From contig NW_006920412.1 of assembly GCF_000344685.1 (NCBI RefSeq), forward strand, positions 1,829,674 to 1,893,673: DNA of 64,000 nucleotides. Reading direction: 5' to 3'. The notes under the pieces are model-generated. The model saw only the letters and a program-made list of their open reading frames with translations. It ran no database searches and was not told the DNA's origin. Positions 45,393 to 57,330 of the stretch are shown here, piece after piece. The position numbers and the translations under genes were made by a program. The stretch is from Gloeophyllum trabeum ATCC 11539 (taxonomy: Eukaryota > Basidiomycota > Agaricomycetes > Gloeophyllales > Gloeophyllaceae). Positions within the stretch are counted from its first letter, which is position 1. The number at the start of each line of letters is the position of its first letter.

Positions 45393-46993
45393 CTATCGTA
45401 TGTCCGGGGCAGCAGTTCGACGCCTCTTCTTTACCCTTTCTGCGAGGCTGCAACTGAGGTCATACGGTGCCTGCTCATTCGCAACTTCGTCATCAGTAGT
45501 AGCACGGGCGACCGCATCCTGAGCCCGAGCAGTCTGGATTGCGGCTCTTCTGCTACACTTTCGACTGGCTTTCTCCTGGGACGGAGAAGGTGTCAAAGGA
45601 AGTGTCGGGAGACCGAGAAGCGCTGCGGAAGGAGCAGACGCGGATGTGAGAGGCGCCTCGAGTCCGTAGGTGGAGAACGATTTTAAGTCGGCTGTGAACA
45701 GAACCTGAAAGGAAATTATGGGCAATTGAATGGTGATGATGGGTAGAGGGTGCACCTACAGAATGAGCCCATCCCGCGTAGTCACCCCAGACCTGAGCGA
45801 GCTTCGCATTTACTTCATCGTAAATCTTCGGTGTTATGGGTATCTTCCCGCTTGATTTACCCTTGGACGATCCGACGCCATAATGCTTCATCGCAATGTG
45901 GTGCACATGAGTGTCCACAGGTACAACCTCATTCTAAAGCGCATCGTAAGCCGTGATTTCGCAAATGCGAATGAGTAGAAGTCAGGCACGCACCTTGTCT
46001 AAGCTCATGAGCAGCACACAATCAGCGACCTTCCGGCCAACACCCATGAAGCGTAACAAGGCGTCCCTTGCTTCAGTAGTTGGCATATCACGAAGTGTTC
46101 TCAGCCATTCATCCGGCGTGGCGCTATTCCCACTGTCTAAGAAATGTCCTCCAACGAGCATCTGCGCGGTCTTCTGCACATATTCGGCACGGTATCCGAA
46201 GCCCAAAGTGCGTAATGTCGCCGCCACCGAGGATGAGGCAAGTGCAGAAGGAGAAGGGAAGGGGTGGTATGCACGGAGGTCATCACCATTTGGCGCAGTC
46301 AGCACATCGGAAGAGAAAGGCGGGGAAGGTGTGCGCGATGGAGTTGCTGGAGGGGAAAGGGGGCTGACGGAGGCGGGGTACGGGTCGGGAGGAGGCAAGC
46401 TTAGAAGACGGGGAGAGAAACGATCGCATAAGGACGTGATCATCTTGGTTATCCGCACTATATTATTGTTTGACGAGCATATGAATCTACGCAGCAGCAA
46501 GATAAGACAAATCATAAATACGGCTGCTAACGTAGAGGATACAGACGACATACGAAATAAGGTTCTCCCAGGGATCCTGTCTCAGCATCCGTATACCCTC
46601 AAATCGGTCCCGGAACTTCCGGAAAACAGGGTCCCTGTCTGCCCAGCTGTTATACAGCGCGACTAAATCCACGTCCAACTGGAAGTAGTCCCGAATCCAG
46701 GCCAAAGTCTCCTGTTGTGCTTTCTCTTCGCTACTTGAATCGTCGTTCCCATCCTTTTGAGGTGGAAGGATGGTGCGATAGTACAAGGTGTCGGGGGACT
46801 GTCTGAGACAGACCACACGGTCCTTGAGGCAGAACCGATATTCATGGGAAGGGTACGAGAGTGGTAGGGGTGTAGGAGACAGAGGAAACACAGACCAGCG
46901 AAACGACTGGCCACATTTCAGGACTGCAGCAAGGGACAACTGCACGATCGGCAGCGGCAAAGCATGGAATCCAGCAGGGATGGGACAAGACAT
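45393..46993 (-). CDS. OGG1: 8-oxoguanine DNA glycosylase/lyase Ogg1
   Basis: Bifunctional DNA repair enzyme that excises 8-oxoguanine. The start at ATG 46993 gives MSCPIPAGFHALPLPIVQLS, then LKCGQSFRWSVF (substrate pocket). The helix-hairpin-helix carries FMGVGRKVADCVLLMSLDK, with the catalytic Lys in GRKVADC, and after an intron EVVPVDTHVHHIAM with the catalytic Asp. The C-terminal extension past GDYAGWAHS is Ser/Pro-rich, then basic, and ends at 45393; a KKRRR cluster there may act as a nuclear signal. A Pro-rich insertion (near 46340-46420) precedes the glycosylase motif. Four exons. Confidence 0.94.
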
Positions 46994-47343
46994 GGTGTGG
47001 CTGAAGCAAGACGCGCTTGAAATTAGCGCGTCCGTGGCGCGTCGAGCGATGCCGCCGGCTCGCGAAACCCTAGCCTTGCCAGTGGCCACCTATGTTTACT
47101 AGGTTCAATCCCCTGTTCATCCTCCCTCCGGGGAGTCTTCAGCACCTCGCCTCTTCAGAGCAAGAGGCCTTGTTTATGCCCGGCGACGAGAAAAGCTGTA
47201 GACCTGTTGTATCCACGTATGTCCCAAATTGACTTGAGTCTATTCGACCCCACCGGTGGAAGGTGAGCTGGAGTCTGAAGCCGGTACTCACTAGAATCCG
47301 AATGCTTAGTTGATACTGTCAAGATCACAGAGTCATTACCATT

Positions 47344-49850
47344 ATGGCCTCCAACGGCGATTCGTTCTTACCTCGAATCCAGTCCGTCTTCTACGCCACG
47401 TTCGATGTCCGTCAGGGCCCAAAGATCGTGTTCCAAGTACCTGAGGCTCTAATAGCTGTATCTAATCAAGGCATCCCTCCGTCGTCGTCAGTAGTCTCAT
47501 TGTCATCCATTCCGGATTTGGATCCCAATCCTCGATCCAAGCCAACCTCAAGGGCCTCTTCCCTCTCAGTACACGTCGCTTCCCCTCATCGCCCGTCCTT
47601 TTCCATCCACTCGCCGAGCAAGGGATCTTTCTCCTCTGGAGCCATCGCCAAATATCTCTTCCACTTCGACGATGTATCGAAGTTCGTGATACCTCCAAGC
47701 GCGTTATGCGGGAGGTTAGTCACGTGTGCTACCAAAGACCACAGAATCATTGGTTTTCCGGTCGAACTGCTTGGGAAATATGAAAGGAACTACTTCAGGT
47801 ATAACCTATGCTTTGTATTCGAGAGACAAGCCGACCTAAGCTGTTACGAGCCCATCGTCCGGAAGATAGCTCGAGTTTTCACGGCTTGTGAGGTGCGCTG
47901 CCTGCAGCAAGAAATCTTCAATATTGAACGTTGTATATTCTCCTAGGAAGAGTCGGCCTTTTTGTCAAATCCTTCATCTCCTATGGCCATGCTTGCCATC
48001 CTGGAACAACTGTACGAGGATCTAAACTCGTATTCTGAGACATCGATACCTATCGACGCTTTCAACTCTTTGGAGCTTAAGATATTCCCCTTCTACCCTA
48101 ACCCGCCCCCGGTTAGAGACTGGGACGTACCGTTGGCCTTGATAAACCTCGCAAAGAGGGTTGAATCCAACTGGGATCTTACAATCGTCAAAGTCATCAA
48201 GCATATCGACGGAGTAAACCATGTGTCTCGCATCGCTTACCTTGCCGACTGCGATTTGGATCTAACTCGTGAAGCTGTCTCTCATCTACTGTATGCCCCG
48301 GGTATCCTCCGAGGTTTCTAGCTAATGTGACTGACCTATGGCGTGCAGATATTACCAAGTAATCATGACAATCGACATCTTCCAATATTCTAATATGTAT
48401 ACACTTCGGAAGAGCATACAGTGGCTCGCGGACGAACAGCATGTACGGGACGAATGCGGCTTATACGTGACAAAGCCAGGTCAGATCTTGTCATATTTGA
48501 GGTTATCGTTCACTGACAGGCTCGCATGGATAGGCAGGCGCATCCCAGATTTTCCCAAGCTCTTACATCTGTATTCGCGTCTCAAACCGGGAAAGTCTGT
48601 CTATGAATGGGCTGAAGATCACGATGTGATCTCACTTGGCGTTGACATGAGACGATTCGTGAGCTTCGGGGTTATCAAGGTAAATGGTGACCATCTCATC
48701 TTGATTGTTATCCTGGTGTACTTATTGCTGACTTCATTAGGGTTTTCTGCGGCGTATCCATCGCTATCCAATTCTAATCAAGTCATCCCCTCCCCAAGGT
48801 CAGACCAGTAATGGCACACGCCACAATCGCAACGTGTCATCCTCTTCACTGGGCCGCAAACGAGGGAGAAACGCGACGAGCGCCTCTGCGTGGAACACCC
48901 CTCCGCCGCGTACACCTGTCCGTAGTCAACCCGAGGATGATAGGGGTAAAGTTCCGAAGGCTCCACCCACACTTGCTAGCGTCAACACAGAGCTGGCTGT
49001 GAGTGCTCGAAACAGCCCAATAAGCCCATTGACCGACTCGGGCTCGACGTCGGTTGTGGACCTGACAGACAGTCCCAGCAGGGAATCCCGGCGCGTTCGG
49101 TCACCGGCTCTCATCCTGTTACGCCAACAGGAAAAGGAGAAAGAACTGAGCGAGGCGGAGAAGTCGCTAGAGAAGCTTAAGAGCCAGGCTCAGAGCCTGC
49201 TACTCGGCCGCAGCAAGAGTAACGGTAGGGAGCGAAGCAGAGAACGGCAGCATGGAGATAGAACAGATGTGGCCAGACCCAGGCTTGGGAGAGGCATCAC
49301 TGGATCAGCTTTCTGGAACGCGACTTTAGCATTGTCCGGTGCAACTCTGGGAACAGGACCTACGGCCCCGCGCGGTCCTGGCATCAACGTTGAACCCGAC
49401 TCAAAGACAGGCACCAGTGTGATTGCCCCCGCTGCCAGCTCAACAAGGCCGAATAGCTCGTTTTCTATCGTATCGGTCTCGGGCGCTACAGGTCTCAAAC
49501 GTTCTTCGTCAATACCCCCGATTCAAGCACCGATAGCTATTAAGAGCTCTTCCGCTTCTCCAACGAACGTGCTTTCTCAATCGCAGCCACGTACTCGACC
49601 TCGGCTTTATTCGAACCCGCAGCGCTTTGCCAATTTATCATCTTCCACGTCCAACCCTCCAGGTCCCCTGTCTCACAGTACGTCGCAGTCGACATTTCCC
49701 CCGTATCCGAAGGATTTCTTGGATCTGCTAGACGGCGAGCATCACTCTGATGAGCTGGGAGCGAGGTTCGAGGTGGGATGGCCCGTACTGGAAGCCTGGC
49801 TGGGATCCATCGCCGAAAGCGAGGGTAGGGTAGAGGTCATCTATAGATAA
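47344..49850 (+). CDS. NPR2: Nitrogen permease regulator 2 (Npr2, GATOR1/SEACIT subunit)
   Basis: Subunit of the SEACIT/GATOR1 complex that restrains TORC1 when amino acids are short. The start at 47344 opens MASNGDSFLPRIQSVFYATF and DVRQGPKIVFQVPE, the longin-like N-terminal domain. Next come SALCGRLVTCATKDHRIIGF, ERNYFRYNLCFVFE, AILEQLYEDLNSYSETSIPI, FPNPPPVRDWDVPLALINLA-type text and the C-terminal helices VIMTIDIFQYSNMYTL. A long Ser-rich, disordered insert (about 48830-49660) precedes the last block ending in LEAWLGSIAESEGRVEVIYR. Four to five introns. Divergent from OGG1, 350 bp apart. Confidence 0.93.
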
Positions 49851-50169
49851 TAACATGGCAGGGCCAGGGAGGCACAGCAGTTGTATGCCGGCTTCATAGT
49901 AATGCTAGTATGATACGATAGCGGCCAGATCGTTCCTATTGGCACCATACCTAGCGTTCCCGTGTGTTCTACCCCACCTGCGAGAATAGGAAGGGAAACA
50001 GGATTAATAAAATAATAAAAGTCCACACCTATAGTGCCCCTCCTTTGAGAGGGTTATGCCAAACCCGCAATATACGTCGCACTTTTCGACCAACCGGCAA
50101 GTTCCGGCGTGCTCTCGCGCAGCTAGACTAGGACCCCGGGAGGTTACGCATATGGTTGCTCGATATCAA

Positions 50170-50238
50170 TATCGAGTGGCTGTGCCATTTCGTGGGAGGA
50201 ACCTACCAAACTCAACGAGTTATCGAGTGGCTGTGCCA
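50170..50238 (+). repeat. Two direct copies of an 18 bp motif
   Basis: TATCGAGTGGCTGTGCCA occurs at 50170-50187 and 50221-50238. The stretch 49851-50587 otherwise holds no gene I can support. Confidence 0.6.
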
Positions 50239-50587
50239 GAGGCGGCTGTGGCTCTCCCTGAGGAGAACTCGATTTGTGCCTGCCATGACAGGTGCTGGAC
50301 GAGCTCCCGTACGTGTGTACAATAGGCAAAATACCTGTGTATACTGTAATACTTAAGACCATATATATGAAGGTAGATGAGGCTTGATACCCATTACCCC
50401 AAATCATACCAACAGACCTTGATGTCCATGCAGAGTTTTTATGGACCAGTGAATGCTGAGTGTGTGTTTAGCGCTCAGCAGCAGTTAGACAGTTCACAGC
50501 AGTAGATTTACAGCATTATTTTTAATGAAATATCCTCTGTGCAGTTAGCCTGACTGGGTGTCATCGCATTTACAGATATCCACAGTA

Positions 50588-51025
50588 ATTCAGACCTTGT
50601 AAGGCAGCGTGGAGGGGGGAAAGCGTGCAAACTATAGATTCAATGCTAAACCTCTTTCGTGAAATTGTGGGGGAGCGGTGTTTGCTTTGAATGTGCGATA
50701 TAAGAAGTCCCTTGCCCCGGAGGGCCCCAAATTGAGGAATTACACAGTGTTTTGGGCTTGAATCGCCTTCAGAAAATATGCATGGACTAGCTGTAGATTT
50801 TCTCATGGTTCCAGTTGCTGATTTATAGGAGATATATCTCAGAGAACGATGGACGGGTTGAGTACTAGTATGGCCCCGGAGGGGCCGGACAAATCGATTT
50901 TTGTAGTATTTACACTCGGATTTTACGGTAAAACATGCCATCTGTCACTCACTAGCTGCTTTGTTCCTACTTCAGGGCTCTGAGGGTGATTTGTGGAGCA
51001 TAGGCCCGAGAGTAATGCAGATTTT
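50588..51025 (+). repeat. Left copy of a 438 bp repeat flanking the gap
   Basis: This block is identical to 51478-51916 except for a single T inserted in the second copy (AAATCG against AAATTCG). The two copies sit directly on either side of the N run, which suggests an assembly duplication; a true tandem repeat is possible. Confidence 0.9.
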
Positions 51026-51477
51026 NNNNNNNNNNNNNNNNNNNNNNNNNNNNNNNNNNNNNNNNNNNNNNNNNNNNNNNNNNNNNNNNNNNNNNNNNNN
51101 NNNNNNNNNNNNNNNNNNNNNNNNNNNNNNNNNNNNNNNNNNNNNNNNNNNNNNNNNNNNNNNNNNNNNNNNNNNNNNNNNNNNNNNNNNNNNNNNNNNN
51201 NNNNNNNNNNNNNNNNNNNNNNNNNNNNNNNNNNNNNNNNNNNNNNNNNNNNNNNNNNNNNNNNNNNNNNNNNNNNNNNNNNNNNNNNNNNNNNNNNNNN
51301 NNNNNNNNNNNNNNNNNNNNNNNNNNNNNNNNNNNNNNNNNNNNNNNNNNNNNNNNNNNNNNNNNNNNNNNNNNNNNNNNNNNNNNNNNNNNNNNNNNNN
51401 NNNNNNNNNNNNNNNNNNNNNNNNNNNNNNNNNNNNNNNNNNNNNNNNNNNNNNNNNNNNNNNNNNNNNNNNNNNNN
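51026..51477. other. Assembly gap of 452 N
   Basis: Unsequenced scaffold gap. Open frames reported across it are artefacts of translating N. Confidence 1.
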
Positions 51478-51916
51478 ATTCAGACCTTGTAAGGCAGCGT
51501 GGAGGGGGGAAAGCGTGCAAACTATAGATTCAATGCTAAACCTCTTTCGTGAAATTGTGGGGGAGCGGTGTTTGCTTTGAATGTGCGATATAAGAAGTCC
51601 CTTGCCCCGGAGGGCCCCAAATTGAGGAATTACACAGTGTTTTGGGCTTGAATCGCCTTCAGAAAATATGCATGGACTAGCTGTAGATTTTCTCATGGTT
51701 CCAGTTGCTGATTTATAGGAGATATATCTCAGAGAACGATGGACGGGTTGAGTACTAGTATGGCCCCGGAGGGGCCGGACAAATTCGATTTTTGTAGTAT
51801 TTACACTCGGATTTTACGGTAAAACATGCCATCTGTCACTCACTAGCTGCTTTGTTCCTACTTCAGGGCTCTGAGGGTGATTTGTGGAGCATAGGCCCGA
51901 GAGTAATGCAGATTTT
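51478..51916 (+). repeat. Right copy of the gap-flanking repeat
   Basis: Second copy of 50588-51025. Unlike the first it continues into unique sequence (a T-rich tract at about 51980-52018 and an inverted-repeat element). Confidence 0.9.
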
Positions 51917-52040
51917 GGTCCCAAGGGCCTCGAAGCCACAACTGCCCATGTGCGCCACATGGCTCTCTGAGCCAATCCCATTTTTTCTTTTTTCTTTTTC
52001 TTTTTATTTTCTTTTATTGCAACTCTATCATTATCGAGCC

Positions 52041-52979
52041 AGGACCCCTGAAAATACCGATAGATGCCGGTGCCAGTCCGGACAAAAATCGCGGTCTCGA
52101 GCCCTCAGGCCTCCATGCCAGACGCCATCCGGACAAGGATGGATGACCGAACCGGCCATCCCGGTTTTACAGTCCGGACACCGGTCATGACCGAGCTACC
52201 ATGCCGGTTACAGTCCGGACACGGCTGTGTGGCAAGTTGGCAACGGACTGGCCCAATGTATTTACCCTTTGTAGTACATGTATTTTAACCCAATTATGGC
52301 TGAGGTTTGTCCCAACCTGTCATTGTGTACCATCGCATAGCCTCGTGTAGCCCTTATTTGCACTGTGATATATAGTTTCTAGTGTGTAGCACAATGGGCT
52401 CCGATGTCCAGTGGCTGAATGTGGCTGAGATCAGTACGCTGTATTGTCAAAGTTTCCCTACACCATCACCACTTTACATGACTCTAGAAGCATGGATGAC
52501 GCCCACAATACTTAACGTGTGCGCTTCGAGCTCGTTCATATGGGGTACAGCAGTCTCAGCGGGATTCACATTAGGGCGTGGCAGACATTGACCTCACGGA
52601 AGAGGTGGACATCTCATTCAATCCCAAGGATTGGATTGGGATAAAGGCAAAATGAATGCCCCACTCCAGGGTCTGGACTCGGATGGGGAGGAGGATGGTT
52701 GATGGGAGTGGGCGGCCTTCGTGAATTCTGTCGCTTCATTGACTGCATTCGAGTCCTAGTACGATTACTGATACATTGTACAGTGTTCTAATGAGTTGAT
52801 AGGCGAGAAAACCTTTTTTTCTGTCTTTTCAGATGCCGGTGCATTAGTCCAGACAAAAATCGGCCCCTTCGGGAGGCCGGTATTTTATCCGGACAAAAAT
52901 GCGGGGGGGAGCCTCAGACAATCCAGACATGGAAATTTTGAGTCTTGCACCAGCATTTATCAGTATTTTCAGGGGTCCT
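52041..52979. mobile_element. Non-autonomous DNA element with ~35 bp inverted ends
   Basis: The left end AGGACCCCTGAAAATAC then CGATA and TGCCGGTGC matches the reverse complement of the right end (AGGACCCCTGAAAATAC then TGATAAATGCTGGTGC). Subterminal TCCGGACAAAAAT motifs occur near both ends in opposite orientation. The 939 bp body shows no transposase. No clear target-site duplication. Confidence 0.7.
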
Positions 52980-53211
52980 GCTAGACTCCGGTCCATGCAT
53001 AGACTATGCTTTGCATCTCACTTGCATATCGAAGTAAACAATCAGTACTAAATTCCATCTCAATTCACCGCAGCAGCTACATGCTGTGAACTGCACTCCA
53101 CAGCAGCTACAGGCTGTGAATTTTGCACACCAAATCAAGGAGGAGCTAAATATCTCTTGTATACGTCAAAGATTCGAAATAATTACTTTAAATTATATCC
53201 ATTGGGACATG

Positions 53212-53260
53212 CATCCTGCGCTTTCCGGGAGACGGGACGTCTCCCGGATGGCGCAGGATG
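53212..53260. repeat. Near-perfect 22 bp hairpin
   Basis: CATCCTGCGC, three unpaired bases and CCGGGAGAC are followed after a 5 nt loop by GTCTCCCGG, three bases and GCGCAGGATG, the exact complements. Not linked to a gene I can support. Confidence 0.7.
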
Positions 53261-53428
53261 GCAATAAGTGTTCAGCTGGCCAGCCAAACTCTGGCTGCAT
53301 TTGTGCCAAGCACCTATGTGATAATTAATTCATCCCATCCCCCAAAGGAGGGGTAAGATGCCAGCACCAGATGGAGCTTCCCGAGTACATAAGCCAACAG
53401 GGTTTGCCCTATCCTGTAACTACACAAG

Positions 53429-53608
53429 CTGATGCATGGTGCCCACAAGATTGGAAGGTACTGGGATAACATTCCGAATCATGAGCATCGGGCAATGTGC
53501 CCAATCTGCGGATTGGTCGACTCAATGGAACATATTCTTACCGAATGCTCTGCCCCAGGACGCAAGGAAGTCTGGCAGTTAGCAGAATCCCTGTGGCGCC
53601 AGCAATGA
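53429..53608 (+). pseudogene. LINE-type retrotransposon remnant (zinc finger after RNase H)
   Basis: An isolated frame encodes HKIGRYWDNIPNHEHRAMCP then CPICGLVDSMEHILTECSAP, a Cys-X2-Cys...His-X3-Cys zinc knuckle, then GRKEVWQLAESLW and a stop. This is the C-terminal zf-RVT-like part of non-LTR retrotransposon polyproteins found in Agaricomycetes. No reverse transcriptase or RNase H core precedes it, so it is a 3' relic. Confidence 0.65.
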
Positions 53609-54380
53609 AACCACTGGACACGTCCCTCTATCGGACTCATATTGCGACTAGCAAGGTCTCTGCTTGTCAGGAATTGAGCCATCAAAACTATATTTGTTTA
53701 TATTTGTTCGTGGCGAATGTCACGAATACTGTTTACTAAGTAGAGTTTCAAGTTTCGGGGCATTAAGTATGCCACGCATGATAATGCTAATGAGCGGAGT
53801 TTGAATATGCACCATAATGGGCAGGATCGCGTGGTGGCAAATCTTTGCAGTGATTGTATAGCGGGGCAGTCGGGATAGTAATTGTAGTATGAACGACTAC
53901 CTCATGCTTTTATTGCTGCAATTAGGTATTATTTCTGAGGAATAGCTGCGTGATAATCCGGGGTACATGCACTGTTTGTTCCAGCGGACATCGGGATTTG
54001 CCGGCCTACAGTTCAACCTCCGCTCATTAGCATGGCTGACCTCTCGGTTGAGCTACGAATTCAAAGAAGAATTTCAAGCTTATCAGAAGGTATTAGATGT
54101 ATATAGCCCGCTATTTAATGGGCTCAATTACGACATATTGTTTTGCTCCGGGTGTTGTGAGTGTGATCCAGGATCAGCCACCCATGCTAATGAGCGGGGT
54201 TTGAACCGTGGGAATCGCTTCGACCATCCCCCCGACTCTGTGTTCATCCTAAAGGAATTGGAAGGCTTTCAGATACTGATATAGCCGTACAGCATGATAG
54301 ATTATAATTGTGCAACCACAACACCTGGCACTTAAAATGCATATGGTGGGACCAAAAGGCAGGTTCTGCTTGGGGTAGCT

Positions 54381-54817
54381 AAGGATGGGCGCGGGTGGCG
54401 GGTACCACCGCGGTATTGGGCCCGCGGGTCGCTCGGGTGCGGGCTCGGGTTCAAAATCCCTCGAAGCGAGAGCTACTGTGAAACCGTCCCAACAGGTCTC
54501 GGGTCCCACGGGTCTGGTGGAGGGCACAATATTTATATGATTTGTGATTTTTGAGGGGTAAATGCAGCAAAAACATGGGAAACTGGCTCCTGGTGATACT
54601 GGAGTCAGATCCAGGTGTACAAAGGAACTGGCTCAACAGTACCTTCAATAGGGTGCCTTGAATCTACAAAGCCCTACCTTGGGCATTGGCCAAGGGCACC
54701 CAGCGACCCGCGGTCTCTCGGGCGGGTTTTGTACCCTTGCCTGCTGCAGGTGCGGTACATGCAGGTACGGGTCAGGGTCAGCGTGGCAGAGCCACGGTGT
54801 CACCCGCGCCCAACCTT
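54381..54817. mobile_element. Short element with AAGG(A/T)TGGGCGCGGGTG inverted ends
   Basis: The left end AAGGATGGGCGCGGGTG and the reverse complement of the right end AAGGTTGGGCGCGGGTG are inverted repeats 437 bp apart. The zones inside both ends share CCGCGGTCTCTCGGG-like GC-rich text. No coding sequence. Likely a MITE. Confidence 0.65.
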
Positions 54818-56217
54818 AATCTCTTTGTTCACTTACATATATTGGTTGTTAGGGAATGTTTGCGAGGACAGATAGGTATGTGAATGGCATAGTGGTATCC
54901 CATGTCTGGAGTATTGTGTGCCATACATACATCGAGAAACTTCCAGGTGTATGTAGCATTAGATAGAACAATAAAATCATTGCATTATTGCATAGTATGA
55001 TATATAATACAGTATCTACCAAGGGACCAGGAGGAACCGGAATGGGAGGCCGAGGATGGCTGAACCACAGATGATGTCATAGTCACAAGTAGATCATGTG
55101 TATTTGTTCTTAACAATTTCTGACTTTCCCCAATCAAATCTTTGCACAAGAAGTCATTTTGTCGCTTTTTTAAAACAAACAAATGTCACAAATTCTGACT
55201 AGTGTGACTTGACGTTTTGACTTCAAGGGATATTCAAATATTTTCAACCAAAGCGTCCAGCTGTGTACGACATACGACACAAAATGGGAAATACCTACCC
55301 AGATTGGATCACTTCTTCAGAATTCTTATTTCAGAATCTGCATACCTCATCTGTAAAATGTGTTGCAAGAGAGTAATTTCTCACCTGGACACTAACTTCA
55401 CTGAATCAGAAATACACAATAGATGGATCCACAGGCTAATATACCTGCCTCCAGATGGATCAGGCTCTGACACATCCTAAGTTCGGGAAACAGGCGTGGA
55501 GCGGCACCATTGAAAATGAGCTATTCCTACCAGACGACTGGATCACATACATGGGGGTTTTAGTGGGTATTAAGGTTCCAGAGCATGGTACAAGGCCTCA
55601 TCAATGCAAACCACCATAGCAGGGATGGCCTTGGAGTCCCACACTACTTTGGCCTAACTTATGGCTTCAAAGTGTGTGGAATGCATTTCCTCCTGAGGTT
55701 CTACTTATACATTGGATCCACACTAACTGGTTTGTACCACAACTTTTAATGGGCCACAGGGAACTAGCGGAGTCTAGCTGCTGTGTAGCCATATTGTTCC
55801 TCCAAAAAAGCAAAAGAAAAAAAACTACACAAGCGGTACTTATTATGAAGTTTAGTATAGTGCATCGGAAAAATCGAAAATGCCATATCATAAGTGATCT
55901 GGTCTGGCCAGGCATGTCAGGTGTGGACCCCCTGATCAGATTCAAAAACTCATTATATGTTGTGATCAGCCTTACAAGCCCTGATCAGGCTTTTGGTGAA
56001 ATATAATAAGAAAAAACTAGTGCTACCACCTTCAGTTCTGATTACTACCTCACTAGCACTTTGACATTGATTATGGAGCCTATGTATACCCTACTCAACT
56101 GCAACCACTCTATTTACTACAGGCTTATTCTGACCAGGGTTCGAACACTATGCTACCGTGTTACTTCTCTGTAACAAACATTCACTACAAGTACACTACA
56201 CCACCGCTGATAAGCCC

Positions 56218-57330
56218 CAATGATCTTCTGACCCCCGAAATTGCGAATTTGACACATCGTACATCCCCTCCAAAGTTTATTCGACACCACCTGTCGAACC
56301 TCTTATGCTACAAGTAACTGACGATGGGTTCTGGATTTAATTCCGGACCTTCTAACGTCCTCAAGGCAGGCGCAGATCACCAATATGATTTATTTCCGCA
56401 GCCAGACGCTCCGAAGTAACCCGGAAGAATACCTTTGTGACTAATTATCTCCGGGAATGGCGGAGGCCCACGTTGCAGTGAGTCATTGGTATTACCACTC
56501 CCCAGTCATCACACCCCTTCGTTTCCGTCAAAGCGACCGAGTCAGCGGACGTAAATCGACGGCCGGACGGAACGTATCAGTCAGCAAGTGGCCGGAGCTA
56601 ATCCGCACGTGATCAGCCTGCAGTACCGCGTGATGAGGCACTTCAAGTGAGCATTGACGCGTCGAGGCTACCCCTAGGACCTAGGACGAGCACATGGAAA
56701 CACGGCAGGATCATATGGAACATGGTATAGCGGTGGGCAAAGGCTGAGTAATTGTGTGGGATGCGGAGCATATTCGTTATTTAACTCCGGATGGACGCAA
56801 AGCCATTCCAATAGCATAAAAATGTATGGAGCGTAGTAGAAAACCCAAGTTTTGTACTTCACCCTCTCAGCATATCAGATTTACCGTCTCAGCGATCCTC
56901 AAAGTCCCCTCGCGTCGGACTTAGCGTCTACAATCGATCCTAGCTTTGCCAATAGGCCTGACTCGTTGAAACTAAATAACTCCGCCATCGCATATCGATC
57001 CTAGTAAGCTCCGGATTTAAAGTATATAATTCACCAAGCGTCTGTAGGCAAGAGACTATTGTGTGGGTTCAGTGGAACTCCCCACCCGGGCTACTGGCGA
57101 ACTTCGGAGATAAATACTCCGGAGAATCGCTATACTGTTTGTTTCAGGCCTCAAGATTTTGTTTGTTTAGGTTTTCCTACGGGCTACCCTATGGCGTCTT
57201 ACTTCTCCCCCTCCCTTCGAACTTAAATATTACCCTTCAATCGCCTTAGACCGCCTCCACCCATACCGCTGGGTGTTTTAGGTTTTATTTCTTTTTGGTC
57301 TTTGGTGTTGTCGTGTGTTAGTGCCTATCA
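56218..57330. mobile_element. Solo LTR, copy A
   Basis: A 1.1 kb block beginning TGATAAGCC and ending GTGCCTATCA, with inverted ends TGATA/TATCA. It is flanked by a CCGC duplication (56214-56217 and 57331-57334). It is diverged but collinear with copy B at 59913. No internal region accompanies it. The TG...CA ends, size and target duplication point to a solo LTR. Confidence 0.75.

Noticed and set aside
50923..51696. Open frames of 180-257 codons across the gap
   Set aside because: Made of N residues; no information.
56100..56170. GGGTTCGAACAC near 56140 as a possible tRNA B box
   Set aside because: No A box or cloverleaf around it.
55000..56213. Coding sequence between the 54381 element and solo LTR A
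   Set aside because: AT-rich with short frames and no motif that I can name; left as unclassified repeat-island sequence.
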